This document shows positions 37,707-45,409 of a stretch of DNA of 64,000 nt, piece by piece. Numbering within the stretch: position 1 is the first letter of the stretch; every line of letters begins with the position of its first letter. Origin of the DNA: an uncultured Francisella sp. (lineage in GTDB: Bacteria > Pseudomonadota > Gammaproteobacteria > Burkholderiales > Neisseriaceae). The position numbers and the translations under genes are program-made. The stretch covers positions 186,001-250,000 of the forward strand of contig CALTVE010000002.1 in NCBI GenBank assembly GCA_943913135.1, in the 5' to 3' direction. The notes beneath the pieces were generated by a model. That model saw only the letters and a list, made by a program, of their open reading frames with translations, had not been told where the DNA came from and made no database searches.

Positions 37707-38900
37707 ATGAGTGACCTGATTTTGGTATTAAATAGCGGCAGTTCTTCTTTAAAAGCTACTTTATTGGATTATAAAAATAATGAAGTTCACTTAAACTACG
37801 TTGGCGAAGAACTAGGTAGTGACAATGCGCGCGTTAAGGTAGTGTATCAAGATCAAGAAGAATCCAGGTCTTTAATCGATGGGAAAAATCTAGAAATGGC
37901 CATGATGGACTTATTAAAAATCTTGCAGGAGCATGATTTAAGTTCGAAAATACAAGCGGTCGGCCATCGGGTCGTCCATGGGGGCGACCGCTTTGAAAAG
38001 GCCACCCGATTGAGCCCTGAAGTACTTGCTTATTTAAAAACCATTATTCCTTTAGCTCCTTTACACCTATCGCCCAGTTTAAAAGCAATAGAAATTGCAG
38101 AAAAAGTATTTTCTGGTGTCCCACAAGTGGCAGTCTTTGATACAGCGTTTCATCAAAGCTTGCCTGAAAGAGCTTATCTTTATGGAGTTCCTTATGATTA
38201 TTATAAAAAATATGGGGTACGTCGTTATGGTATGCATGGGACAAGTTACCGTTATGTTTCGCGGGTGGCTAGGGAGTTTTTGCAGAAGAGTGGCTTACCT
38301 GCCGAGCGCTTGGTGATTGCTCATTTAGGCAACGGGGCTTCGTTATGCGCGGTAAAAGAAGGTAAATCTTGTGACACCACTATGGGGCTTACCCCTTTAG
38401 AAGGCTTAATCATGGGCACCAGAAGTGGTGATATTGATCCAGGTTTATTTGATTACCTAGGGATGGTTGCAAATATGGATACCAAAACCATTACCCGAGT
38501 GTTGAATAAAGAAAGTGGCTTATTGGGCATTTCGGGATTATCCAATGATATGCGCCTGTTAGAAAAAGCCGCTGGCGAAGGGGATGAACGGGCACAGTTG
38601 GCAATCACACTTTTTAATTATCGCGCGGCCAAATTGATTGCCGGTATGGTAGTAGCAACAGAAGGTTTGGACGCACTTATCTTTAGTGCGGGTATTGGGG
38701 AAAGGGCGGCTCCTGTGCGTAAAGGTATTATTGCCCATCTTGGTTTTTTGGGTTTAAAAATGGATGAACAAGCCAATCTTAAAGCCAAACCGCCTAAAAT
38801 TCATATCATTAGTGAAGGGACGGCGCCAGTGGCCTTGATGGTTCCCACCAATGAAGAACTGGAAATTGCCCGCAGCACAGCACAATTGGTTGACGTGTGA
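37707..38900 (+). CDS. ackA: Acetate kinase
   Basis: Interconverts acetyl phosphate plus ADP with acetate plus ATP. The 397-residue ASKHA protein begins LILVLNSGSSSLKATLLD and contains VVHGGDRF, VFDTAFHQSLPERAYLYG, the HLGNGASLCA motif and FSAGIGERAAPVRKGI. Length matches E. coli AckA (400). The ribosome-binding site CTGGAG is well placed. The usual partner gene pta (phosphotransacetylase) is not next to it or anywhere in the window. Confidence 0.96.
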   Translation: MSDLILVLNSGSSSLKATLLDYKNNEVHLNYVGEELGSDNARVKVVYQDQEESRSLIDGKNLEMAMMDLLKILQEHDLSSKIQAVGHRVVHGGDRFEKATRLSPEVLAYLKTIIPLAPLHLSPSLKAIEIAEKVFSGVPQVAVFDTAFHQSLPERAYLYGVPYDYYKKYGVRRYGMHGTSYRYVSRVAREFLQKSGLPAERLVIAHLGNGASLCAVKEGKSCDTTMGLTPLEGLIMGTRSGDIDPGLFDYLGMVANMDTKTITRVLNKESGLLGISGLSNDMRLLEKAAGEGDERAQLAITLFNYRAAKLIAGMVVATEGLDALIFSAGIGERAAPVRKGIIAHLGFLGLKMDEQANLKAKPPKIHIISEGTAPVALMVPTNEELEIARSTAQLVDV

Positions 38901-38965
38901 AACAAGAGAAGCGAGCCTTTATTGTTTCTGCTAAAATAACTCTTTTCTTATAGACTCTTTTTTAT

Positions 38966-39703
38966 ATGCCTTCATCTGCCACTTTGCACAAAACCGTCGC
39001 CTGGGCGGTACATTTATTTACCGCGATGGGAGTGCTGTTTGCTGGGCTTGCTTTATTATCGATTTTAAATGGCAACCCCAGCAAATGCATTTTTTGGTTG
39101 GCGGTGGCCTTGGTGGTGGATGGGGTAGATGGCACTTTAGCGCGTAAATTTAAAGTTCAAAAAGCCTTGCCGGAAGTCGATGGTTCAGCACTTGATCTCA
39201 TTATCGATTATTTAAATTACGTGTTTATTCCCGTACTCTTCATGTATTACTACACTCCTTTTCCCCTGTACCTAGGTCTTTTTGCTTTAGGTTGTGTGCT
39301 GGTTAGTTCCCTATATTGTTTCTCCAATATAGGAATGAAAAGCTATGACTTTTATTTTGTTGGCTTTCCTGCTACCTGGAATATAGTGGCGCTTTATTTT
39401 TATCTTTTAAAATTACCCTCCAGCTACAACTTAATCATCACCTTAATTTTATGCGTTTTAACTTTTTCTAAGATAAAACTTTTACATCCTTTTCGGGTAA
39501 GGTTCTTAATGCCGATCAATATTTTAATGACCGGTATCTGGTTTGCGACCAGCTTAATTCTAGCAATTGGCCACCCAGGCTCCCTGACCGATAGAGTAAT
39601 CTGGGGGTTATGGGTTATTAGCTCGATTTATGTTTTAGGTATTTCTTTATGGCGTACGTTCTTTAAAGAAAAAAAAGAGCCTCCCTTTTTTGAAGAGTTT
39701 TAA
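38966..39703 (+). CDS. pcs: Phosphatidylcholine synthase
   Basis: Integral membrane enzyme that makes phosphatidylcholine directly from CDP-diacylglycerol and choline. The 245-residue protein starts with the typical AWAVHLFTAMGVLFAGLALL, and has the CDP-alcohol phosphotransferase motif in the Pcs form: DGVDGTLARKFKV, then PEVDGSALDLIIDYLNYV (about residues 51-87). Six to eight hydrophobic segments follow. Choline for this route usually comes from a host or the environment; Pcs is known in Legionella, Brucella, Rhizobium and Pseudomonas. The ATG has no purine-rich ribosome site; a TATAGA box 12 bases upstream may give a near-leaderless transcript. The stop shares TTAA with rraA. Confidence 0.92.
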   Translation: MPSSATLHKTVAWAVHLFTAMGVLFAGLALLSILNGNPSKCIFWLAVALVVDGVDGTLARKFKVQKALPEVDGSALDLIIDYLNYVFIPVLFMYYYTPFPLYLGLFALGCVLVSSLYCFSNIGMKSYDFYFVGFPATWNIVALYFYLLKLPSSYNLIITLILCVLTFSKIKLLHPFRVRFLMPINILMTGIWFATSLILAIGHPGSLTDRVIWGLWVISSIYVLGISLWRTFFKEKKEPPFFEEF

Positions 39704-40185
39704 AGTTTGAATGGAGAAGAAGTGACTAAGATACCATCACGATCGCTATAGAGATAATCGCCTGGATTAAAGCAAATACCGCCAAAAAAGAGTGGAATGT
39801 CGAGGTTGCCTTTTCCTTCTTTATTACTTTTACGCGGATTAGTACCGAGTGCCTTGATGCCAAAGTCCAGTTGGTCGATGGTTTCTGAATCGCGGATGGC
39901 CCCATAGATAACGGCACCGGCCCAGCCGTGTTTTTGCCCAGCTTCGGCGATTAAATCGCCCATTAAAGCACTGTATAAAGAACCCCCGCCATCTACCACC
40001 AATACCTCCCCTTCAGAATCGGTATTCATCAGTTTTTTGACGAGGGCGTTATCCTGGTAGCAATAGACGGTGCGGATTTTTCCGGAAAATTTTTTACGCT
40101 GACCGAATATAAAGAACGGGCATTCACAAGATGGGGTAGCAGGCTCGATATCAATTAAATCGGCAGTAGAAAAATTAAATTCCAT
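39700..40185 (-). CDS. rraA: Ribonuclease E activity regulator RraA family protein
   Basis: Ring-shaped protein that binds RNase E and dampens RNA decay in E. coli; family members can also have aldolase activity. The 161-residue product has VLVVDGGGSLYSALMGDLIAE, GWAGAVIYGAIRDSETI and LGTNPRKSNKEGKG, the typical RraA sequence, and ends with YSDRDGILVT. Length equals E. coli RraA (161). It is convergent with pcs and divergent from rho. Whether it regulates RNase E here is inferred from the family. Confidence 0.93.
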   Translation of the reverse strand: MEFNFSTADLIDIEPATPSCECPFFIFGQRKKFSGKIRTVYCYQDNALVKKLMNTDSEGEVLVVDGGGSLYSALMGDLIAEAGQKHGWAGAVIYGAIRDSETIDQLDFGIKALGTNPRKSNKEGKGNLDIPLFFGGICFNPGDYLYSDRDGILVTSSPFKL

Positions 40186-40414
40186 AAAGGTTTCCAGGTT
40201 TTGAAAGTATAGTCAGTATAGCGGTTAAAAGGCGTATGCCCAATTATTGATAAAACTTCTTGACAGATAGAAGCTCTAGCCGATAACATTAGCCCGATAG
40301 GCTTTTCATAAGTCTATTTTCTTTAGCTAAATGCACTCCACATTCTTGAAGGACTAAATCCTGTATTTTTCATTTTTTCTTTATTGACCCTATCTTGAAG
40401 GTAGCTTGATTCTT

Positions 40415-41674
40415 ATGCACGTCGCTGAACTACAGAAATTACATCTTACAGATCTTTTAACTAAAGCCGAAGAGCTTAAAATAGAAAACCCTAACCGTTT
40501 ACGTAAACAAGACTTAGTATTTGCCATTGTACGTCAACTGATTCGTAAAGGTGATACCTTTACGGGGCAAGGCACCTTAGAAATTTTGGCCGATGGCTTT
40601 GGCTTTTTACGTAGTCCAGATACTTCTTATTTAGCCAGCCCGGATGATATCTACGTCAGCCCAAGTCAGATACGACGCTTTAATTTGCAAACAGGCGACA
40701 CCATTGAAGGGGGGGTGCGCGCACCTAAAGATGGGGAACGTTATTTTGCCTTAATTAAACCAGAAGTGATTAATAACGATCCGCCTGATGTATCTAAACA
40801 TAAGATTTTATTTGAAAATCTAACCCCGCTCTTTCCCAGTAAGCGTATTGTCTTAGAGGCGGATATGCCTTTTGATGAAAACCTAACGGGGAGAGCGATC
40901 GATTTAATTACTCCCATTGGGCGCGGGCAGCGGGCATTATTGGTAGCCCCTCCTAAGACGGGGAAGACAGTGATGTTGCAAAAAATTACTCATGCCATCA
41001 CCTTGAATTACCCCGAAGTAGTGTTAATGTGTTTACTAATCGATGAACGTCCTGAAGAGGTCACTGACATGGTACGCTCGGTAAAAGGTGAAGTGATTGC
41101 TTCTACCTTTGATGAACCGGCAGCTCGCCACGTGCAAGTGGCGGAAATGGTGATCGAAAAAGCAAAGCGTCTTGTAGAACACAAAAAAGATGTAGTGATT
41201 TTTTTAGATTCAATTACCCGTTTAGCCCGTGCTTATAATACCGTGGCTCCAGCTTCAGGAAAGATCCTCACCGGAGGGGTAGATGCCAATGCCTTGCAGA
41301 GGCCCAAGCGTTTTTTTGGTGCTGCACGCAATACTGAGGAAGGGGGCTCGTTAACGATAATCGCCACTGCTTTGGTAGAAACCGGCAGTCGCATGGATGA
41401 TGTGATTTATGAAGAATTCAAAGGTACCGGCAATATGGAATTGCACCTAGAGCGTAAGTTGTCGGAAAAACGAGTGTTTCCGGCGATCAGCATCAACCGG
41501 TCTGGGACACGAAAAGAAGAGCTGCTGGTCCCTAACGATCAGCTACAAAAAATGTGGCTGTTGCGCAAATTCCTACACCCCATGGATGACGTGGAAGCGA
41601 TGGAATTCCTATTGGATAAATTAAAGCGATCCAAAGATAACGCCGGCTTTTTTGAGCTGATGAAGGGACGCTAA
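40415..41674 (+). CDS. rho: Transcription termination factor Rho
   Basis: Hexameric RNA-dependent ATPase that ends transcription. The ATG at 40415 gives 419 residues, the same as E. coli Rho. An N-terminal RNA-binding cold-shock-like domain ([22 protein letters not shown]) is followed by the ATPase with Walker [10 protein letters not shown] (about residue 181), [15 protein letters not shown], and the Q and R loop segments including [24 protein letters not shown] 3 codons upstream is an alternative start. The roughly 230-base leader contains a small AGGA/TCCT hairpin followed by a T-rich stretch; autoregulation is known for rho but not shown here. Confidence 0.97.
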   Translation: MHVAELQKLHLTDLLTKAEELKIENPNRLRKQDLVFAIVRQLIRKGDTFTGQGTLEILADGFGFLRSPDTSYLASPDDIYVSPSQIRRFNLQTGDTIEGGVRAPKDGERYFALIKPEVINNDPPDVSKHKILFENLTPLFPSKRIVLEADMPFDENLTGRAIDLITPIGRGQRALLVAPPKTGKTVMLQKITHAITLNYPEVVLMCLLIDERPEEVTDMVRSVKGEVIASTFDEPAARHVQVAEMVIEKAKRLVEHKKDVVIFLDSITRLARAYNTVAPASGKILTGGVDANALQRPKRFFGAARNTEEGGSLTIIATALVETGSRMDDVIYEEFKGTGNMELHLERKLSEKRVFPAISINRSGTRKEELLVPNDQLQKMWLLRKFLHPMDDVEAMEFLLDKLKRSKDNAGFFELMKGR

Positions 41675-41680
41675 GCTCTT

Positions 41681-43192
41681 TTAGGCAGTAGCGACCACTC
41701 TTAAAGTGCCCATCATTCCTAAGCCCTCATGTTCTAGGATATGGCAGTGATACATACGAGTACCGGGATATATTTGTCGACAGGCAAGAGTGACGGTTTC
41801 TTTAGCTTTTAAGTTTACCGTATCTTTACGTGCACCCTGGCCCCAAGGCAAGGGTATTTGCACGCCGTTTTTCTCTTTACCTAACACGTAAAACTGCAAA
41901 CCATGAAGATGGAAATTGTGATCCATGTCGGTGTCGTTATGAATACGCCATTCTTCCCACATGTTTTGGGCACTGATTAAGTCCACGCGCCTTAGAGAAA
42001 AGACGCTACCATTAATGGTGAACATATGCGCAAGATCTGCAGGGGTGAGTGAATGCCCTTTTTCTTTATGGGGCATATTTTCTTGATAAACTATCTCTTT
42101 ACGTACCTTCAAAACAGGTAAAACGGGAGTAGAGCGTAAATGGCGCGGAATAGCAGCTCGGCCGCCATCAAAATGTATTTTTGCTAGATTCAGTGTATGC
42201 GGTATAAAAGGTTCCATCATCTTTTTTCGATCATAGGGCAAGGCCACTAAGTGCGCGTTAAGCGGCCCAGAATGATCGATGATAAATTCATAGCGCTCCC
42301 CTGGGGTAATAAAGATTTCTTCGCTAAAGTAAGGGTGAGGCAATAGACCTCCATCGGTGCCCACTACCTTAAAGCGTGTCCCTGGGATTGCCAGACGTAA
42401 GTAGCGGGCATTGGTAGCGTTCCACAGGCGTACTCGAGTCTCCCCGTTCAAGCGGATATTAGGATACAAAGCACCATTGATCAGTAAAAAATTTCCTGTA
42501 CGACCGTTCATCCAATCCATCATTGTATTGTCTGAAATCTGTCCTTGTAGGTTTAAACGCATATCGCTAATAAACCAATGTTGTTCAGGAAGTTTTCTTA
42601 AGGGATCGCGACGGCTTTTAATAATAAAGGTGCCCGCTAAGCCACGGTAGGTTTGAGTAGCGCTTAAAAGAAGCGGATGAGGGTGATACCAATAAGTTCC
42701 AGCGCTGTTTTCAGGGAGGGTAAAGCGATATATCCGTTTCTCGCCTGGAGCGATCAAGGCTTCTGGACCACCATCTTGATCGGCAGGGACCACCAAACCA
42801 TGCCAATGGATAGTAGTGGGTTCGGATAATTGGTTATAAACGGTAATTTCTACTTTATCTCCTTCGTAAGCAACAATCTGCGGACCGCCCAGCACGCCGT
42901 TATAAAGGTACAGTTCTGGGTTTACATTGGGGCCTAGGTGGACGATTTGTTTTTTTATGGTTAAGTGACCCTTAAAAATACCGGGCGTAGCACTTTCGTT
43001 TTTTAAGAGAGGCAAAGTAGGAAGAGGACGATGTTCGCTTAAAGCGGTTCTCGGGAGCAATTTTTCATCCATAGGCGCGATTGGAGGAAAAGAATTGTTC
43101 AGTTTTGCTGACCTAGGTTCTGTTGTTGCACAACCCGTTAAAAGACCGGCAGTGGTTAATAAACTGTAATTTAAGAAATCTCGTCTTTCCAT
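41681..43192 (-). CDS. Multicopper oxidase (exported, Tat-type)
   Basis: Laccase/CueO-like enzyme that couples oxidation of metal ions or phenols to oxygen reduction in the periplasm. The 503-residue precursor begins ERRDFLNYSLL, a twin-arginine signal, and has LLTGC with a potential lipid-anchor cysteine at residue 21. Four copper-binding stretches are present: HWHGL, YWYHPHP, HNFHLHGLQF and the C-terminal HCHILEHEGLGMM, whose cysteine and methionine bind type 1 copper. No methionine-rich CueO insert is obvious, so the substrate is open. It is convergent with rho and is the first protein gene in a more accessory patch. Confidence 0.92.
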   Translation of the reverse strand: MERRDFLNYSLLTTAGLLTGCATTEPRSAKLNNSFPPIAPMDEKLLPRTALSEHRPLPTLPLLKNESATPGIFKGHLTIKKQIVHLGPNVNPELYLYNGVLGGPQIVAYEGDKVEITVYNQLSEPTTIHWHGLVVPADQDGGPEALIAPGEKRIYRFTLPENSAGTYWYHPHPLLLSATQTYRGLAGTFIIKSRRDPLRKLPEQHWFISDMRLNLQGQISDNTMMDWMNGRTGNFLLINGALYPNIRLNGETRVRLWNATNARYLRLAIPGTRFKVVGTDGGLLPHPYFSEEIFITPGERYEFIIDHSGPLNAHLVALPYDRKKMMEPFIPHTLNLAKIHFDGGRAAIPRHLRSTPVLPVLKVRKEIVYQENMPHKEKGHSLTPADLAHMFTINGSVFSLRRVDLISAQNMWEEWRIHNDTDMDHNFHLHGLQFYVLGKEKNGVQIPLPWGQGARKDTVNLKAKETVTLACRQIYPGTRMYHCHILEHEGLGMMGTLRVVATA

Positions 43193-43379
43193 AATGTTGC
43201 CTCTTTAAAGAATCGTAGACTATAGCGTATTTTACGCTTGGTTTAAATGAAGTGTTAAGAAGCTTAATATTAATCTTAAATTAAAGCGTCGCCAATGAAA
43301 AAAGAAAAAGATTAAAATCAGGGCGCTTGTATTGTACGGTAAAGGCTTCGCTAAAATAAAAAATTGAATAAAAACGTGC
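43193..43379. other. AT-rich spacer between multicopper oxidase start and 6S RNA
   Basis: No gene was seen in these bases. They should hold the leftward promoter of the multicopper oxidase gene and the rightward promoter of 6S RNA. TGAATA at about 43365-43370 is a possible -10 box for 6S, with a poor -35 region. Confidence 0.5.
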
Positions 43380-43562
43380 ACAGCTCAGCGAAAACTTGCA
43401 AAAGATGCCTCTAGGCTTAGATATCCAAAGTAGCCGTTTTCCTGTTGGTGGCTTGAGCCCGGGTGCTGTAGATCCTGCTGTGATTTGAAAGTTATTTAAT
43501 TTTGTTTGCCGCTTCAGACTTAGCTAGCGGAAAGGGTTACAACTGCGGTTTTCGGCTAGCGA
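43380..43562 (+). ncRNA. ssrS: 6S RNA
   Basis: Abundant small RNA that mimics an open promoter and holds sigma-70 RNA polymerase in stationary phase. Two segments match what I know of E. coli 6S: CTGTTGGTGGCTTGAGCCCGG (from about 43442) aligns with its GTTGGTGAGCATGCTCGG, and AAAGGGTTACAACTGCGG (from about 43531) with its AAGGGTTACAGCCTGCGG. The ends pair as a closing stem (43387-43400 with 43544-43557, one bulge on each side), and 43408-43420 pairs with 43519-43530, giving the long rod with a central bubble. Length is about 180 bases. Exact ends are approximate. The 3' end touches the stop of the convergent gene. It is not next to ygfA as in E. coli. Confidence 0.8.
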
Positions 43563-44344
43563 TAGATGAAATTATCAAGTTCATATAAAGGAACTTCTGG
43601 GCTTAATAAAGCCGAAATTGGCAAGTGATCCGATAACTGCTGCCAGATAGGATCATTTTGAACTTGGGCTGCTTCTATCTTTAGATGGCGAACGAATATT
43701 CTATCTAAACTCAACAATGGTTTTTTAGAAGGAAAGGTGTTGGGGTTATAGCCTTGAAAACTTAAAAAAGCCTCTTTCAAACCCAAGGATCTTAAAGCAT
43801 GTTGCGCCTTGCAAGCCCAGTCGTTAAAATCGCCTGCTAAAATAACCGGGCTATCTGGATCGAGGTGACGTTCAAAATAATGGGCAATGCGGGTATATTG
43901 CTTTTGTCGATCTTGCTCTCTCAAATTCAAGTGTGCACAAAAACATTCTATTTTTCTGTCCCAGCCAGTAGGTTGAATACTGCAATGTAACATGCCCCTT
44001 TGTTCAAATTGATTGGTGCTAATGTCGATATTTTCGTGCGTGTAGATTTTTGTCCGGCTTAGGATGGCATTGCCATGATGCTTACTTCTAAAGATGGCGT
44101 TTTTGCCATAACTGTAATAGCAATTCAAAGTATGGGCGATGATTTTATCGTGCGGATCTTTGGGGAAATTCTTGTTATGTTCTATTTTTCGGCTATGGTA
44201 CCCTTGTACTTCTTGTAGAAATAAAATGTCCGTATGGAGGCTTTTTAACGTTTCAGCCATGGTAGTAATTTGCACTTCGCGATTTAAAGCGGACATGCCT
44301 TTATGGATGTTATAGCTTGTTATTCTAATTTTAGCCAAAGCCAT
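43556..44344 (-). CDS. Endonuclease/exonuclease/phosphatase (EEP) family protein
   Basis: A 262-residue cytoplasmic-looking protein with the EEP (DNase I-like) fold: RITSYNIHKGMS near residue 7 (metal-binding N), DILFLQEVQG with the catalytic glutamate (about residue 45), HLNLREQDRQKQ, VILAGDFNDW with D and N, LDRIFVRHL, and SDHLPISALL with the terminal D-H pair. All catalytic positions appear intact. No signal peptide is visible. Family members are nucleases, phosphatases or sphingomyelinase-like enzymes, and the substrate cannot be told from sequence. It lies back to back with the secreted protein gene at 44.4 kb. Confidence 0.85.
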   Translation of the reverse strand: MALAKIRITSYNIHKGMSALNREVQITTMAETLKSLHTDILFLQEVQGYHSRKIEHNKNFPKDPHDKIIAHTLNCYYSYGKNAIFRSKHHGNAILSRTKIYTHENIDISTNQFEQRGMLHCSIQPTGWDRKIECFCAHLNLREQDRQKQYTRIAHYFERHLDPDSPVILAGDFNDWACKAQHALRSLGLKEAFLSFQGYNPNTFPSKKPLLSLDRIFVRHLKIEAAQVQNDPIWQQLSDHLPISALLSPEVPLYELDNFIYR

Positions 44345-44439
44345 GCTTATGCTCTTATAATAGTTTTGGTTTTCCCTCAGTGATGTTCAGCCATTGTGCC
44401 TGGAAAGAAGAGCGATGACAAGTTTGCATGAGGTGGATC

Positions 44440-45408
44440 ATGAATAATCTGTTTACAAACATTTTTTTAAGTTGTTTAATTTTTCTTGCCACGGGCGGGC
44501 ATTTAAAGGCCGCGCAGATAGTGGAATTATCGAAACAAGGTGAATTTGTAGTAGAAGGCATAGAAAAAGGCAATCTATCTGGGTTAGCTCAGTGCAATAG
44601 TGGCCTTTACACCTTGTCAGATAAGGAAGATCATTTCATATACCGTTTGTTACCGGGTCAAAAAGAATGGATAGCCGAAGCACTGCCTTTACCCCCTCTA
44701 CCCCCTGCTCAATTACCTGGAAGATTGGCTTCGCTTATAAATCATCTTGATTTTGAAGGAATTACCTGTGATCAGCAAGGCAATTTTTATTTAGTGAGTG
44801 AACTGATCAATCAAGTGCTAAAAGCGGATGCCCACAGACAACACAGTGAGTGGATTAAACCCAGTGATGAATGTGAGAAAGAAATTCGCCATCATCATCT
44901 TTTAGAAAAATTTAATGCCAAGTTCGAAGGAATAACGGTGGCTCCCCTTGGAGAAGAAATTTGGCTTGTTGGTGAAAGAGACCCGCGCGGTTTAGTGAAT
45001 TTAAAAATACAAGGTCAAGGGAATAATAAAAATTGTGTGTTATTTAGCGATAATACCCGCGTCAAAGCGCCCTCAGTTCTAAGTGGCAAAGAGGGACAGG
45101 CAGATTTTGGCGATATTACCTATTTTGGCGGTAAACTTTTTACTTTAGAGCGTATGGGGCATCAGATTTGCCGGCGCGATCTCCGGCATGGGAAGAAAGA
45201 AAAATGTTGGAGTTTTGCTAAAGGGGTGTTGCCTCATGCGGGGTATAAATACAGCAACTACCCATTTGGCATGGCAGAGGCGTTGACTTTAGATTCACAG
45301 CACGCTTGGATAGGGATAGACAATAACGCCCTTGCGCGGAATTTTGATAAAGAAACACGACCGATTATCTATCTATTTAGCGCCCCTTCTGGGGGGTGGC
45401 TTCATTAA
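44440..45408 (+). CDS. Secreted phytase-esterase-like / SdiA-regulated-like beta-propeller protein
   Basis: The product is about 322 residues. The start at 44440 has AGGTGGATC just upstream and gives a signal peptide (hydrophobic core FTNIFLSCLIFLATGG, cleavage near HLKA-AQ). The mature part reads LSGLAQCNSGLYTLSDKEDHFIYRL, HLDFEGITCDQQGNFYLVSE and KFEGITVAPLGEEIWLVGERD, a repeated pattern of the 'esterase-like activity of phytase' and SdiA-regulated beta-propeller groups. Four or more cysteines suggest periplasmic disulfides. No enzymatic role is established. It ends one base before the convergent glnD stop. Confidence 0.75.
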   Translation: MNNLFTNIFLSCLIFLATGGHLKAAQIVELSKQGEFVVEGIEKGNLSGLAQCNSGLYTLSDKEDHFIYRLLPGQKEWIAEALPLPPLPPAQLPGRLASLINHLDFEGITCDQQGNFYLVSELINQVLKADAHRQHSEWIKPSDECEKEIRHHHLLEKFNAKFEGITVAPLGEEIWLVGERDPRGLVNLKIQGQGNNKNCVLFSDNTRVKAPSVLSGKEGQADFGDITYFGGKLFTLERMGHQICRRDLRHGKKEKCWSFAKGVLPHAGYKYSNYPFGMAEALTLDSQHAWIGIDNNALARNFDKETRPIIYLFSAPSGGWLH

Positions 45409-45409
45409 A

